Shown in pieces: positions 57,401 through 61,839 of a DNA stretch of 64,000 nucleotides. The stretch comes from UBA4427 sp045106235 (GTDB lineage Bacteria > Myxococcota_A > UBA9160 > UBA4427): positions 1-64,000 of the forward strand of contig JBGCEJ010000010.1 in NCBI GenBank assembly GCA_045106235.1. The letters run 5' to 3'. Numbering within the stretch: position 1 is the first letter of the stretch; each line of letters opens with the position of its first letter. A model generated the notes under the pieces. The model had not been told where the DNA came from. It did no database searches and saw only the letters and a list, made by a program, of their open reading frames with translations. Made by a program: the position numbers and the translations under genes.

Positions 57401-57902
57401 CTTCGGCGGTGGCCGCGCTGCGTTCGACCCGGAAGACGAGGTTCAAGCGGGCGCGTGTGCCCGATCCGCCGGATTGATGAAGGAGGGTGGTGCCTGCGCC
57501 GCTGAGGTCCCAGACCAGTTGTTCGTTGGCGCCGCCGCTGATCGCCGGATTGAAATTGCCGGGGACAGCGATGTTTGTGCCGCTGAAGCTGGTGGAGTTA
57601 TTGACGTAGGTGAGGCCCGAGGCTTGGAGATCCTCGGTGATAACGAGGTTGGTGAAGTCAATATCGTCGGGGTCGCCGACGGGGTTCTCGATCTCGATGC
57701 GGACTTCGCCTTCGGAGCAGAGCTCACAGAAGCTGACGCTGAAATTATGATCGATAAGGTCTTCGGTGCCGAGGGACGCTGGGCAACCCGGCGGCACCGC
57801 TTGCGCAGAAGCGTGGCGAGTGGGCGCGACGACGAGGAGGGCCGTGAGCACGATGAAGATCGTACTGAGCTGCCTCAAGTTATGTCGTCCAAGCCGATAC
57901 AT
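42489..57902 (-). CDS. Giant (5137-residue) DUF11-repeat / OmpA-like / outer-membrane barrel protein
   Basis: A signal peptide (residues 1-34, ending HASAQA) is followed by about 2700 residues of at least a dozen DUF11-type beta units; recurring strings are YTITVKNIGTDSATDAML-like. An SdrD-B/Cna-B-like unit (near 2770: LWRDSDFDRAQG), another DUF11 unit and a second B-like unit (near 3190: DDRNRDGIQDEGERGL) come next. Four OmpA-like segments lie around 3304-3370 (degenerate), 3480-3594 (LVGHTDDQ...NRRVEVEVW), 3651-3757 (IAHTDDQ...NRRIEVEFW) and 3804-3904. An acidic linker precedes a roughly 890-residue beta-barrel (from about 4247) ending in aromatic NVVGSF. The protein probably spans the outer membrane, with OmpA parts touching peptidoglycan. 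A GEMM-type riboswitch lies in its leader. Confidence 0.9.
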   Translation of the reverse strand: MYRLGRHNLRQLSTIFIVLTALLVVAPTRHASAQAVPPGCPASLGTEDLIDHNFSVSFCELCSEGEVRIEIENPVGDPDDIDFTNLVITEDLQASGLTYVNNSTSFSGTNIAVPGNFNPAISGGANEQLVWDLSGAGTTLLHQSGGSGTRARLNLVFRVERSAATAEGLLAANRTIAASLDLEPSCSPGNTYSTSTGNGELPLREPEPTIEVGARNLDANQGSYTDPVYGHEGDDLIWRVRIQNSGDADLQDFVFDEQISGTNFDINYICDLEADAVSVANGGAAGGCQLIGPTQSIANIDVASRFGSGPGPYVAAPANGFGAYYFTGRITDSCTNETNTVSGVEWGCESQPGVGGLSATSGGATAGDTATLSTQSVAANLDIDVNLSGINLGQAMGGTGTVTITLTNNTGGTIRGEAAGLRIRNELPDEYVVDPTFTPTVDMSPAYGNYDGMINTIAWTNPNPNTVPILLMGNPADPLSNTELDLLLTSDTTQTPGGGFPAQNHLIRHGDVVTITVRTVLIRPSDYDLEADLDVRTEIPAGALPDTDPIESFPISNETEVWWEEFCTATLHNRVVTENDTADPEDIDPDVAGAELVFILTSTGDPLPLTVNLRNNGGKDADDYAAYVTFGEAMTVDSAPGSCALFGGAPPRPVWQEPVALPATSTVYLCDPGPIGPGATAALDFEVIANTAAPFDDDLTFRVDVIGEIHLSDGTPLWFPTPQQRGDLEANTVNDYTVDAVWARVIGYDLFKLQEGLCSENVVPPQAPDIEVEIGEECNFNIRSGGWFGFETPGFTYIAVQNIQVVDALPDGQGYISSTDPLIESTPAITGVTLNPPPAPLDEGNFDWTFNTVSPGERITEKDNWFEADVRTRLLNDPIDSSASPNEHGAESSNIMTSTFDAVFFNDSTGLEEVYNLGPNTIGFPREIYRRVDLTVTEPSLTVSKQVCNESRYGVGAACSNFVDLADDGDAFDTYVFRVTVENEDIDPVSGVQRAPAYDVTVTSVTDALDQLLVAGLGGDLLDNDADGDIDGGDGNGEGTITDNIIENGTPAEVIASYTESSGLERIGPGESVVLYYRVDPDDDVAPLQALTSSASATYDSLEGASGAQDAPAGANGEAGGARQYTSAADDATIRIIPVETRPKQILRVSNSGLSVPANPQSVVIGEEVEFQLEALIPVAQLRSFMIRDELPTGMSCAEAPAVDLDSGAYAAAGFDPGGTFTPTCADTFVEWNFGDQTVTMSDRMDRRFDFEVQFIARIDNVLTNQDTDMLQNGGASTVTEVRYVDETLSPVVLEIDEASVLIQEPALDLATTYSVLETDAADVIRVTVTATNSGTATAYNPRFLDDLRGTDLTYRGDIQATPPQTPPTADVVTVDPNAPLFSWPPGLAIAPTESISFSYAVEVSTTVQPDQLLDRVVEADWTSLPGQSTALNSTGLIGANGSPTGMRNGALPNAADPLNDYEATVTENIPITAVAVNKSDLNPTQAPEIGSHRNFEIEILLPEGITRDLIVSDALDTGSTGYVLAHNATYDITYEFVGLADINAVAADEAAFAAVPLDNTSGTAVWNIGTVTTLSEDDLVTNAITPAIRIRYAARINNDLATNAGSTLQNTATIFYTDGETALQTSVSDTSDVVTVTESALTTTKILRNVTVGKALTDPPAFNDTLEYIVTAVNGGNATAHDVNLVDTLPAEVSLDGSFTPTAVLGVAPAATPVAGFVATPTGGPNGPLIWGRANSDNSLDIVAGQSLTLTYRVDVSSPPPDGATLTNTVWTDWTSLDVDPGALFERTGAGCPTTTPPNDYCFGPAVSNGTVDPAPAASPLVKANTQAIAAVGESFTYRITVPAVPYTFPAYDVRVYDDLTASAAALRFLSATRVSGTNAWTPANTGTPTDLVLEDLTNGIDIPAGEQIVFDIEVVLEDDPVNVTGLTFSNTASYLYNYVDGNLTTQRVGTAGTSADMTIVGPDTVTLTKTGPVSMTIGADATFTLDAQNTGTGPAWNLRLLDQLADEVNAGTCDTAPSNFAAQVFQSDGTTAVSPVLTENTDYTVAYRGTPDCDFTLEFLTAATTVGAGERMIVTYETRLDADSQDAETATNIAGATQWFSADGSVPATAGDRRTFTRALTNGTVGTLDHEDAHTTTVALPVYLFEKTVINQTTGEDPALTATPGDTLRYRLRLVNQRNAPLSDISITDELDALNAPIAFEPGTLAIVSAPVGSDPSNTNATGGGAGTGLLDVRGMNLPNQNDELEIVFDATLTAVLENGRVVVNQAAAATGGVAFAISDDPVPNGAADPRVDGDEDPTPVTITSAPDFLVEKISEDRTGDPNELLAGETLRYTITVKNIGTDSATDAMLRDAVPVNTAYVPGSTSLNNVIVADGPGGTSPLASGMMIAALEDPTAGVMRADASATTDNVATLRFEVIVDPTAVDGTLISNQAFVSAVLGGVSDQPSDDPDTAVPDDPTQDVVGNAPLLFAPKSAALLLDGGTLGVVDPGDTLRYTITIFNNGAAPATAAVLRDLVPANTTYVADSVTLNGAPVGLPDAGTSPLIAGIDVSSSDLTPPLPAPGVISMGESATITFDLLVNGGTAPGTIISNQAIVESAELPNVLTDGDGNPATGPEPTLVVVGDGQQLTITKNVTVVGGGPALAGAEVEYTVGITNISTIPATEVVITDDLDLPVAGQLIYTAGSATLNGLPAGVNVVGSLITADYSTTYGPLAPGATATLRFRATLAPALAIGTNVQNTGIVMWNAASQMAQASVSISIGGMPGVGAVNGTLWRDSDFDRAQGVTETVLTDWIVELLRDNTPIAQTTTDANGDYQIEGITPNDVTADALAIRFSAPDAGTNTGALGRTESAFTDGLQLITNLIVPSGSNLQDLDLPIDPNGVVYDALARVPVGGAVLTLSRVELGTITPVSATCLDDQNQQNQITGASGYYKFDLNFSDGTCPQGEDYLIEISYPGSAYSSGASLTIPAQTDAASAAFDVPACPGTGADAVPGTATRCEVQADDAPPGAGIAARAPGTEYYLRLTLDGSASPGSSQLFNNHLALDPAAGTTVALTKTTPSLNVSRGDLVPYEITFNNLLGVPLEDLALRDFYPAGFRYIEGSARVNGEKIEPTRNGRVLEWTGIDVPANSSHTVVLLLAVGAGVTEGEFVNRAQVLSTLTGLAFSGQASATVRVVPDATFDCTDVLGKVFDDRNRDGIQDEGERGLAGVRLMTVQGLAVNTDPHGRFSITCALVPNQTRGTNFVLKLDDRTLPSGYRMSTRQTQVKRATRGKALRFRFGASIDRVVGLDLADAVFEPGGSEMRMHWKSRIGLLVDELEKSPATLRLSYVADIEGKKLVRTRLDAVKDAIRAEWKARGHKRLEIETETYWRRGEPSSSPAPARTPAEKPEPAAEPEPSAVLETSAVDPTLSLPHVGAGPPGLFPSSGQSGERHLPTQEGAQEWSVDPDFLSTLRTDRLEEREVAGTVTETVKVADLVPAIRFDSGVARISPSYVRRLREVLASMDHLANVRLHLVGHTDDQALSSALESRFGDNDGLSRERAGEVAEFLQEALRLPPESISFAWEADGSPIASNKTSEGRAQNRRVEVEVWYDKVAATTRVEEVVVPQNIKRLKVCRTETVCKLRYREGNERRARVKNLIAPLTYGEEVGVLPNDFVAQIRAAFANLRDKDNVTVKFIAHTDDQPLAGRAERIYGSSLAISKARARRVSLEIKERLNLRSAQVDSEGRGDTRPVASNATERGRTLNRRIEVEFWHDDPLLELSEEFQVCPDPADAESVTRVYDPPGGAFPRLLIVDGEPQIPGDLAPKLRAAMDAISYEEGVRLRFVGYTENAGLPRRIADIYGDDIGLSTARARRAMERIQKQLSLAEDEVEHEGRGYLHSDDVVNGGFIQGETSHVEVEVVFDELAVMDAYDGIEVTPITRELRPQDPLSLNLMRITVNGEPIDDPGRSSADIQRCTDVALDDTEIDFRFDDLEAQRRLSASVAPPPLRGGAPAGPVRFRMYNNYPHFIERAEIRIFGANASPRSTPLAVVPMDERGFAQWTPELAEPTTPYTALRFVLRAYGEGELFDETAAQLIWTIPERVARAAQPVEPGDDSEAAIDSADAAAGESDDPLSPENDASKSDAVDADELDEAVEAAEADEAPIESAASDDLRLLEGYGESEAAKRNIPIGNAGSIRISGRDVPADHTVWLAGTEIPVNEDGDFVGEVLLPAGLHTVEVAVLDEEGNGELYLRDLELERSDWFFLGLADFTLSQDISGGQPSELNGANSTDLDAFADGRLAFFLNGKFGDDWKLTASADTREGPVEDLFTNFLDKDPDSLFRRLDPDYFYPTFGDDSTIDELAPTLGKFFVKLNKGDDHLLWGNFLVRYNQNELALVERGLYGANARYQTDAATTFGERRFAFDGFAADPGTISSRDEFRGTGGSVYFLKRRDLLIGSERLRVEIRDKDSGLVRETVTLTPELDYDVDYLQGRILLSEPLSAIANDRLLVRNDGLTGNEAVLVVQYEFTPGFDELDTLNLGGQTHAWITDFLKIGATANHNDQDGEESSLYGVDLTLRKSAGTWFKVQASRSDGLVSAPERSDDGGFNFVDPAFGGGETTDAYGYRADLHFELADWLTNHSGRIHLYGQRLEAGYSGSGLNTITETDQYGGEIRVPITARIDVVAKADHLSQERGLETTTAELDLSYQITDHWRIETGARHDRRDDESATSLATQEEGDRTDAVLQIEFDPQTDWKAYAFGQGTVQSTGDREENHRGGVGGSFRVTERLALDGEVSHGDLGPAAQLGTDYQYSERTRLYLNYALDNERGFDGLNERRGSLTAGTRSRISDSASVYVENQYQHSSVEGLTRSMGIDYTPAEKWNIDVSWEDGTTRDRQTQAETERRAGGMTLGFNHEDFQVSSGFEYIFNETEQSDGKTSHRTTWLFRNNLKYQLNEDGRFLAKFNHAISDSSQGDVFDGGFTEVVTGFAYRPVEHDRFNALAKYTYFYNVPSSDQVGQNGNAAQFLQKSHIAALDLSYDVTDRWTLGTKYAYRLSQVSLDREDPDFFDNDAHLFILRSDYRFLRNWETSVEGRLLELPDLDERRAGALLTVYRYFGDHFKVGLGYNFTDFSEDLTDLSYDHHGIFLNVVGSF

Positions 57903-57933
57903 TGCGTTCTCGATCCACTTGTTCGTCGCACGG

Positions 57934-57956
57934 CCCGCATCTCCGCGTGATGCGGG
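57934..57956 (-). promoter_or_regulatory. Hairpin near the start codon of the giant gene
   Basis: CCCGCAT and ATGCGGG pair (7-bp stem, 9-base loop) 31 to 54 bases before the giant gene's ATG. There is no U-tract, so it is not an intrinsic terminator. It could take part in the riboswitch expression platform. Confidence 0.45.
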
Positions 57957-57991
57957 ATACGGATCTCTGTGACTTGCGAATGGGACCGAGG

Positions 57992-58010
57992 CAGCCCGAC
58001 CGTCGGGCTG
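57992..58010 (-). promoter_or_regulatory. Hairpin directly 3' of the riboswitch aptamer
   Basis: A perfect 8-bp stem (CAGCCCGA with TCGGGCTG, 3-base loop) follows the aptamer by four bases. It is not followed by a U-run on the transcribed strand. It is the best visible candidate for an expression-platform element. Confidence 0.5.
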
Positions 58011-58014
58011 AATT

Positions 58015-58100
58015 CCGGCGGTCCCGCTGTCATGGGGCGTGAAGCCCTTTAGACCGGTGACTTTGCGTCACCACCTCTCGGTGGTTTTGCCATTTTCAGA
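58015..58100 (-). promoter_or_regulatory. GEMM-I (cyclic di-GMP-I class) riboswitch aptamer upstream of the giant gene
   Basis: Read on the minus strand, the order of conserved GEMM elements is intact. GGCAAAACC lies at 58091-58083, and a stem ACCACC/GGTGGT is closed by the GNRA tetraloop GAGA (58079-58076). The diagnostic GACGCAAAG is at 58069-58061, followed by TCACCGGTCT, and the TCTAAAG side of a tetraloop receptor. A GGGC-TTCAC-GCCC hairpin (58047-58035), then CATGACAGCGGGACCGCC (ending near 58015), complete the aptamer. The GTCA/TGAC pairing closes the receptor helix. It sits in the 318-bp leader of the giant gene, about 110 bases before its start, in the correct orientation. Whether it prefers c-di-GMP or cGAMP cannot be settled by eye. 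Confidence 0.85.
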
Positions 58101-58165
58101 ATGGGGTGGGTCGCCCGAGAGCGCGGATGCGCATCGGCGTAACCCGTATGCTGATGAGTCGTACT

Positions 58166-58194
58166 TTTGCCTTTTGGACCCCTCCTTTGGCAAA
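58166..58194. repeat. Inverted repeat TTTGCC/GGCAAA between the TonB-like gene and the riboswitch
   Basis: Six-base arms separated by 17 bases lie 27 bp after the TonB-like stop. It could be a weak terminator or a protein-binding site; there is no clear U-tract. Confidence 0.35.
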
Positions 58195-58220
58195 TTTCTG
58201 ATTCGTCTATGGCTGGCGTG

Positions 58221-59666
58221 TTAGGTCGCCGGCAAAAAGTCGATCGGGTAAGCGATCGTAATGGCGGCAACGCCTTCCTTTGCGCCGAAATCGAAGGAGC
58301 GAACGCGGGACACCACCTGCTTAGCCAGGTTGGGTGCCTTCATATCGCTCGACTTCACTTCACACATCGAAACCGTTCCGTCTGGTTGAATCGTGAGCCG
58401 CAGGACCATCTGACCGCGAAGGGTCGGATTCTTCCTGAGCGCACGGTTATACATTCGGTAGAGCGCCGCCTTATGACGATCAAAAACGATCTGAATCTCT
58501 TCATCCGTACGTCCAAGGCCTGGACCGCCGCCAGAAAGGGGGCGATCACCCCCAGTTCCGTTGCCTGAGCCAATGCCCGTCCCGGTTCCGATGGAGCTGG
58601 TGGCCTGAGAGACGCCGATCCCGCTTAGGCCTTTGCCTGAGCCACCCGTGCCTCGACTGAGAGCGGCGACGTTGATGCCGCCGCTTCCCGTGGCCACCTG
58701 GCTGGTCACCATCGAACGCTCAGGCATGCCGCCGCTCGCGATATTGCTTGGATCCTTGATGCGCGCGTTGGAGCCCAATCGATCGGTCGCATCGGTAGTC
58801 GCCAGGGCAGCGAATTTTTCTCGGAAGGCCAAGATGCCCTTCGAGCGGGCGCTTGAGCCGGAGCCTTCTGTCGGCGCCGGTGCCGCTTCGGCCACCTTCT
58901 GATCGGTTTCCCCCGCACTTTCCGACTCTTCAGGAATCGTTTCTTCCGGAGCCGGTGCTTCTGGGACCACGGCCTTCGCGATTTCCACCGGCGGCGGTGC
59001 CGGCTTCTTCTTCGGAATCAACTGCGTAAGTCGTTCTTGTTCTTCGAGCACTTCCCATTTGGCGGGAAGGGGAATATCGACGAGCGGAAGTACTGCGCCG
59101 AGGAAGACGGCGAGCAGGAGTGATATCGCGAGGCTCTTCCGGAATCGGCGGTCGTCTTCGCCGCCGCGCATCCAAGGCATGGTCGCGGCGCTGATGGGTG
59201 AATCCGGGTCATCGCGCTCCACGAGCCATTCGTTGAGGCGCTCTTCCTCCAGGCGCTCCGCTTCGAAGATGCTTGCGGCGATTTCGTCTGCGGCGTCTTC
59301 ATTGTACTGAATCGTGTCGAGCAGCATCTGGCGATGCTCCTCGATCTCGTGCAGTTCCTTTCCGAAGGTGTCGATCCGACCGCGGACCTGTCGCAGATGG
59401 TCTTCGGGGGAGATGTCGATCCCGTCCCAGAAGAGTCCGGCGCTCCCGTCCTCGTTCAGGTCGGTGAGCGCGTTACAGGCTTGCTCAAGGGACTGATAGC
59501 ACTGATGATCGACGGACATGCTTTCGAGGCGATCGTCCGTTTCGCGCAGTTCGCCTATCAGCGCATCGACGCGCGCTCGGGCTGACCCGAGATCCGCGCG
59601 CAGCGCGTTCTCGTCCGTCATTTCCTGGGCAGCGTCCATCATTTCCGTGTCGGGATTCAAAGTCAT
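58221..59666 (-). CDS. TonB/AgmX-type energy transducer with cytoplasmic N-terminal coiled coil
   Basis: The 481-residue protein has an unusual layout. Residues 1-160 are charged and helical, with heptad-like stretches, and lack a signal. One transmembrane helix follows at about 180-200 (SLAISLLLAVFLGAVLPL). A Pro/Glu-rich periplasmic stretch (KKKPAPPPVEIAK), a Gly/Ser/Thr-rich region, and a C-terminal domain (IQIVFDRHKAALYRMYNRAL...GQMVLRLTIQPDGTVSMCEV...FDFG) complete it. That last domain matches the AgmX/PglI C-terminal (TonB-like) domain of myxobacterial gliding proteins. It is 11 bp after the ExbD gene, so it should be driven by that motor. Confidence 0.88.
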   Translation of the reverse strand: MTLNPDTEMMDAAQEMTDENALRADLGSARARVDALIGELRETDDRLESMSVDHQCYQSLEQACNALTDLNEDGSAGLFWDGIDISPEDHLRQVRGRIDTFGKELHEIEEHRQMLLDTIQYNEDAADEIAASIFEAERLEEERLNEWLVERDDPDSPISAATMPWMRGGEDDRRFRKSLAISLLLAVFLGAVLPLVDIPLPAKWEVLEEQERLTQLIPKKKPAPPPVEIAKAVVPEAPAPEETIPEESESAGETDQKVAEAAPAPTEGSGSSARSKGILAFREKFAALATTDATDRLGSNARIKDPSNIASGGMPERSMVTSQVATGSGGINVAALSRGTGGSGKGLSGIGVSQATSSIGTGTGIGSGNGTGGDRPLSGGGPGLGRTDEEIQIVFDRHKAALYRMYNRALRKNPTLRGQMVLRLTIQPDGTVSMCEVKSSDMKAPNLAKQVVSRVRSFDFGAKEGVAAITIAYPIDFLPAT

Positions 59667-59677
59667 CTCGGACCGCG

Positions 59678-60190
59678 TTAGTTCTGTGCCAGCGTGGAGT
59701 CGGGTGCCTTCTGCAGAACGGCCAGGGATATTTTTGCGTATCCCTCGTTCGTGCAGGTCGACATCACGCGCTTGATCACGGTGAAAGGCACCGCCCGGTC
59801 TGCAAGGATCGTGACTTCCTGACTCTGGGCGACCGCCTCGGTGTTGATTCCGATTACGGATTCTTTGAGTTCGGCCAAGCGTTCGCCAATCGGTGCGATC
59901 GTTTGGACATCCGACGAGATGATCTGATCGGTCTTGACGACCTCGTTGCCTTGGACCGTCACATTCTCGCTGCTGATGAAAATGACCACCGTCTCACGCG
60001 GCTTGTCTTCCACGATCGAGGCGGGCAGCTTGATTTGCTTCGGCGTCTCGAGAACTTCGGTGTTCGCGGAATTGACGAGGAGGAAGAAGACGAGGATGGT
60101 GAAGACGTCCATCAGAGACGTCAGGTTCATCTTCGGCGGCTTCTTCCGATTCCGCGACATGCGGTTCATTCGGCGAGTGTTCTTCTTCAT
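59678..60190 (-). CDS. ExbD/TolR-type biopolymer transporter subunit (Asp retained)
   Basis: This 170-residue protein has one transmembrane helix after a basic N terminus. The ion-carrying Asp is present as Asp28 in LTSLMDVFTILVFFLLV. The periplasmic domain ends with TILADRAVPFTVIKRVMSTC, typical of ExbD/TolR. It overlaps the second ExbD-like gene by 4 bp and probably forms a heterodimeric plug in an ExbB ring. Confidence 0.92.
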   Translation of the reverse strand: MKKNTRRMNRMSRNRKKPPKMNLTSLMDVFTILVFFLLVNSANTEVLETPKQIKLPASIVEDKPRETVVIFISSENVTVQGNEVVKTDQIISSDVQTIAPIGERLAELKESVIGINTEAVAQSQEVTILADRAVPFTVIKRVMSTCTNEGYAKISLAVLQKAPDSTLAQN

Positions 60191-60708
60191 GGGGCATCCC
60201 CGATCGAAATATCCGTAAAGAGCGCGACGCGAACGGTCTGTTCTGAGCCCGCCAAGGCAACTGCATTCGCGTCCACCTCTTTGGCGGGCAGCACGGCGCT
60301 GCGTACGACATCCATGACCCGGATCAAGTGGTCATACTCGATGTCCGGCTCGAGCAAGACGGAGGCGTCAGTCGAATCCGGATGCTCCTGCTTGAGCGCC
60401 ATCATCATCTCCGAAACCGTCGCCAGGTCATATTCCCCGTCGACCTTGGGGACGGCGGCGATGATCTCTTTCGCATTCGAGAGCTCAATGCCGCTATCCC
60501 GCACAATGACCTCCACCCTGAATCCAGGATCGACGGGTGCCCCGTTGCCTGCCGCCGTCGGCAGCGTGAGCTCGACGATGGTGATGCGCGAGAACACCGC
60601 CGTGATCAGCAAGAAGGGCACGAGCACCACCATCAGATTGAGGAAGGTGGTCATGTCCAGCTCAGCCATTTCTTGGTGATGGCGTCGGCTTCGACTTTGA
60701 CGTCGCAT
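60187..60708 (-). CDS. Second ExbD/TolR-like protein with Asn in place of the channel Asp
   Basis: The 173-residue protein aligns with ExbD without gaps through the helix: ELDMTTFLNLMVVLVPFLLI against the usual EINVTPFIDVMLVLLIIF. The essential proton-carrying Asp is Asn24 here. The periplasmic part (VTLL-like ASVLLEPDIEYDHLIRVMDV) is normal for the family. It lies between ExbB and the Asp-bearing ExbD with a 4-bp overlap to the latter, suggesting a mixed ExbD pair with a single active Asp. Confidence 0.88.
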   Translation of the reverse strand: MRRQSRSRRHHQEMAELDMTTFLNLMVVLVPFLLITAVFSRITIVELTLPTAAGNGAPVDPGFRVEVIVRDSGIELSNAKEIIAAVPKVDGEYDLATVSEMMMALKQEHPDSTDASVLLEPDIEYDHLIRVMDVVRSAVLPAKEVDANAVALAGSEQTVRVALFTDISIGDAP

Positions 60709-60714
60709 GATCGC

Positions 60715-61365
60715 TTACGCCTCGATGCGTCGTTTGGCGTTGGCGGAGATGACGTTGAGCGCCTTCACCGAAGCCATTTCGAGGCTGTCAATGATCGCAC
60801 TCGTCTTCGACATCAGGATCTGGTTGGTCACGAGCAGCGGGATCGCCACGATCAGGCCGAAGGCCGTTGTATTCATGGCCACGGAGATACTCGCGGAGAG
60901 AAGGTCTGCCTTCTCTGCCGGATTCGCGTTGGCGACCGCAGTAAACGCGGCGATGAGGCCCATGATCGTACCGAGGAGGCCGAGCAGGGTCGCGATATTC
61001 GAAGCGAGGGCGACATAGGGCGTCCGCTTCTCAAGCTGGGGAATGATCTCCATCATGCCTTCTTCCATCGCTATCTCGATGTCTTCACGTCGGCGAACCG
61101 CGCCCTGACGTTCAAGCCCCATGCGCAGGAGCTGAGCGATCGAGGCATCGTTCTCCGCGGTCAGCTCCCGGGCGCGGTCGAAATCGCCCTCGATGAGCGC
61201 CGGTTGGACCTCGCTCCAGACACGCTGATTTCGCGACGTGATCTGAGTCAGCGTGATGTAACGCTCGATCGCAATCGATGCGCCCACCGCGAAGACGATC
61301 AGGATCGGGTACATGAAGGCCCCGCCCGTTACAAAGAACCCGACAATCGAGTAGATAGTATCCAT
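60715..61365 (-). CDS. MotA/TolQ/ExbB proton channel family protein
   Basis: The 216-residue protein has the first helix at residues 14-34 (YPILIVFAVGASIAIERY), a cytoplasmic helical domain and two further helices with LASNIATLLGLLGTIMGLIAAF and SVAMNTTAFGLIVAIPLLV, the TolQ/ExbB pore signature. It forms the stator channel with the two ExbD-like proteins. AGGAG precedes the ATG by ten bases. AglX/AglR of Myxococcus are similar in type. Confidence 0.94.
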   Translation of the reverse strand: MDTIYSIVGFFVTGGAFMYPILIVFAVGASIAIERYITLTQITSRNQRVWSEVQPALIEGDFDRARELTAENDASIAQLLRMGLERQGAVRRREDIEIAMEEGMMEIIPQLEKRTPYVALASNIATLLGLLGTIMGLIAAFTAVANANPAEKADLLSASISVAMNTTAFGLIVAIPLLVTNQILMSKTSAIIDSLEMASVKALNVISANAKRRIEA

Positions 61366-61395
61366 TTCTATTTTCTCCTGGTTTTCGTGAAGCGC

Positions 61396-61839
61396 CTAAC
61401 GGTCGCTTCCAGTCCTGATTTCGTAGTAATCGAGAGCGCGGCGGAAGACTTCGCGATCGACCGGCGTACGGCCATCGTCTACGAGCCGCGAGACATCGAG
61501 GGTGTCGCCAAGATCCGAGGTCTTCCACGGAACGATGACGAGTGCTTTGGGTGCTTCGTCGTTGCCGACGATGGACATACCCGAGACGGCCTGTTCGGCA
61601 CCGGCGGGCTGCGGCGCGGTCTTCTTTTCGGGTTCGCGGGTCGGCGGACCCGGGGCCGCGCTGGGGCTCGGGGCAGGGCTGATCGCGGCGGGTGTGTCCT
61701 CGGCGAGGGCGCTGTCCGGTGCCAGGCAAAGCGTCGCGACGAGGAAGAGAGACGCGACGAGGAAGCGGGTCGCGACGAGAAAACGGGTCGCGGCGAGGTC
61801 GAGCGCGTTGTCCCGTAGGGATCGACGAGTCGCCATCAT
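61396..61839 (-). CDS. Small exported protein of the motor operon, function unknown
   Basis: The 147-residue protein has a signal peptide built from a repeated motif (RFLVATRFLVASLFLVA), a Pro/Ala-rich spacer, and a conserved-looking C-terminal part (SGMSIVGNDEAPKALVIVPW, LVDDGRTPVDREVFRRALDYYEIR). I do not know the family by name. Position between the TPR lipoprotein and ExbB, directly adjacent to the upstream stop, makes it an operon member, perhaps a periplasmic accessory subunit. Confidence 0.7.
   Translation of the reverse strand: MMATRRSLRDNALDLAATRFLVATRFLVASLFLVATLCLAPDSALAEDTPAAISPAPSPSAAPGPPTREPEKKTAPQPAGAEQAVSGMSIVGNDEAPKALVIVPWKTSDLGDTLDVSRLVDDGRTPVDREVFRRALDYYEIRTGSDR
61734..61800. 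repeat. Imperfect 15-21 bp tandem repeat in a signal-peptide coding region
   Basis: Variants of gtcgcgacgaggaagcgg recur three to four times with small changes. They encode the repeated RFLVAT/S units of the neighbouring exported protein's signal peptide and suggest slippage. Confidence 0.7.

Noticed and set aside
58070..58088. Hairpin ACCACC-TCTC-GGTGGT followed by TTTT on the plus strand, resembling a terminator
   Set aside because: No plus-strand gene leads into it. On the minus strand it is the GNRA-capped stem of the riboswitch, and the T-run is the complement of the conserved AAAACC.
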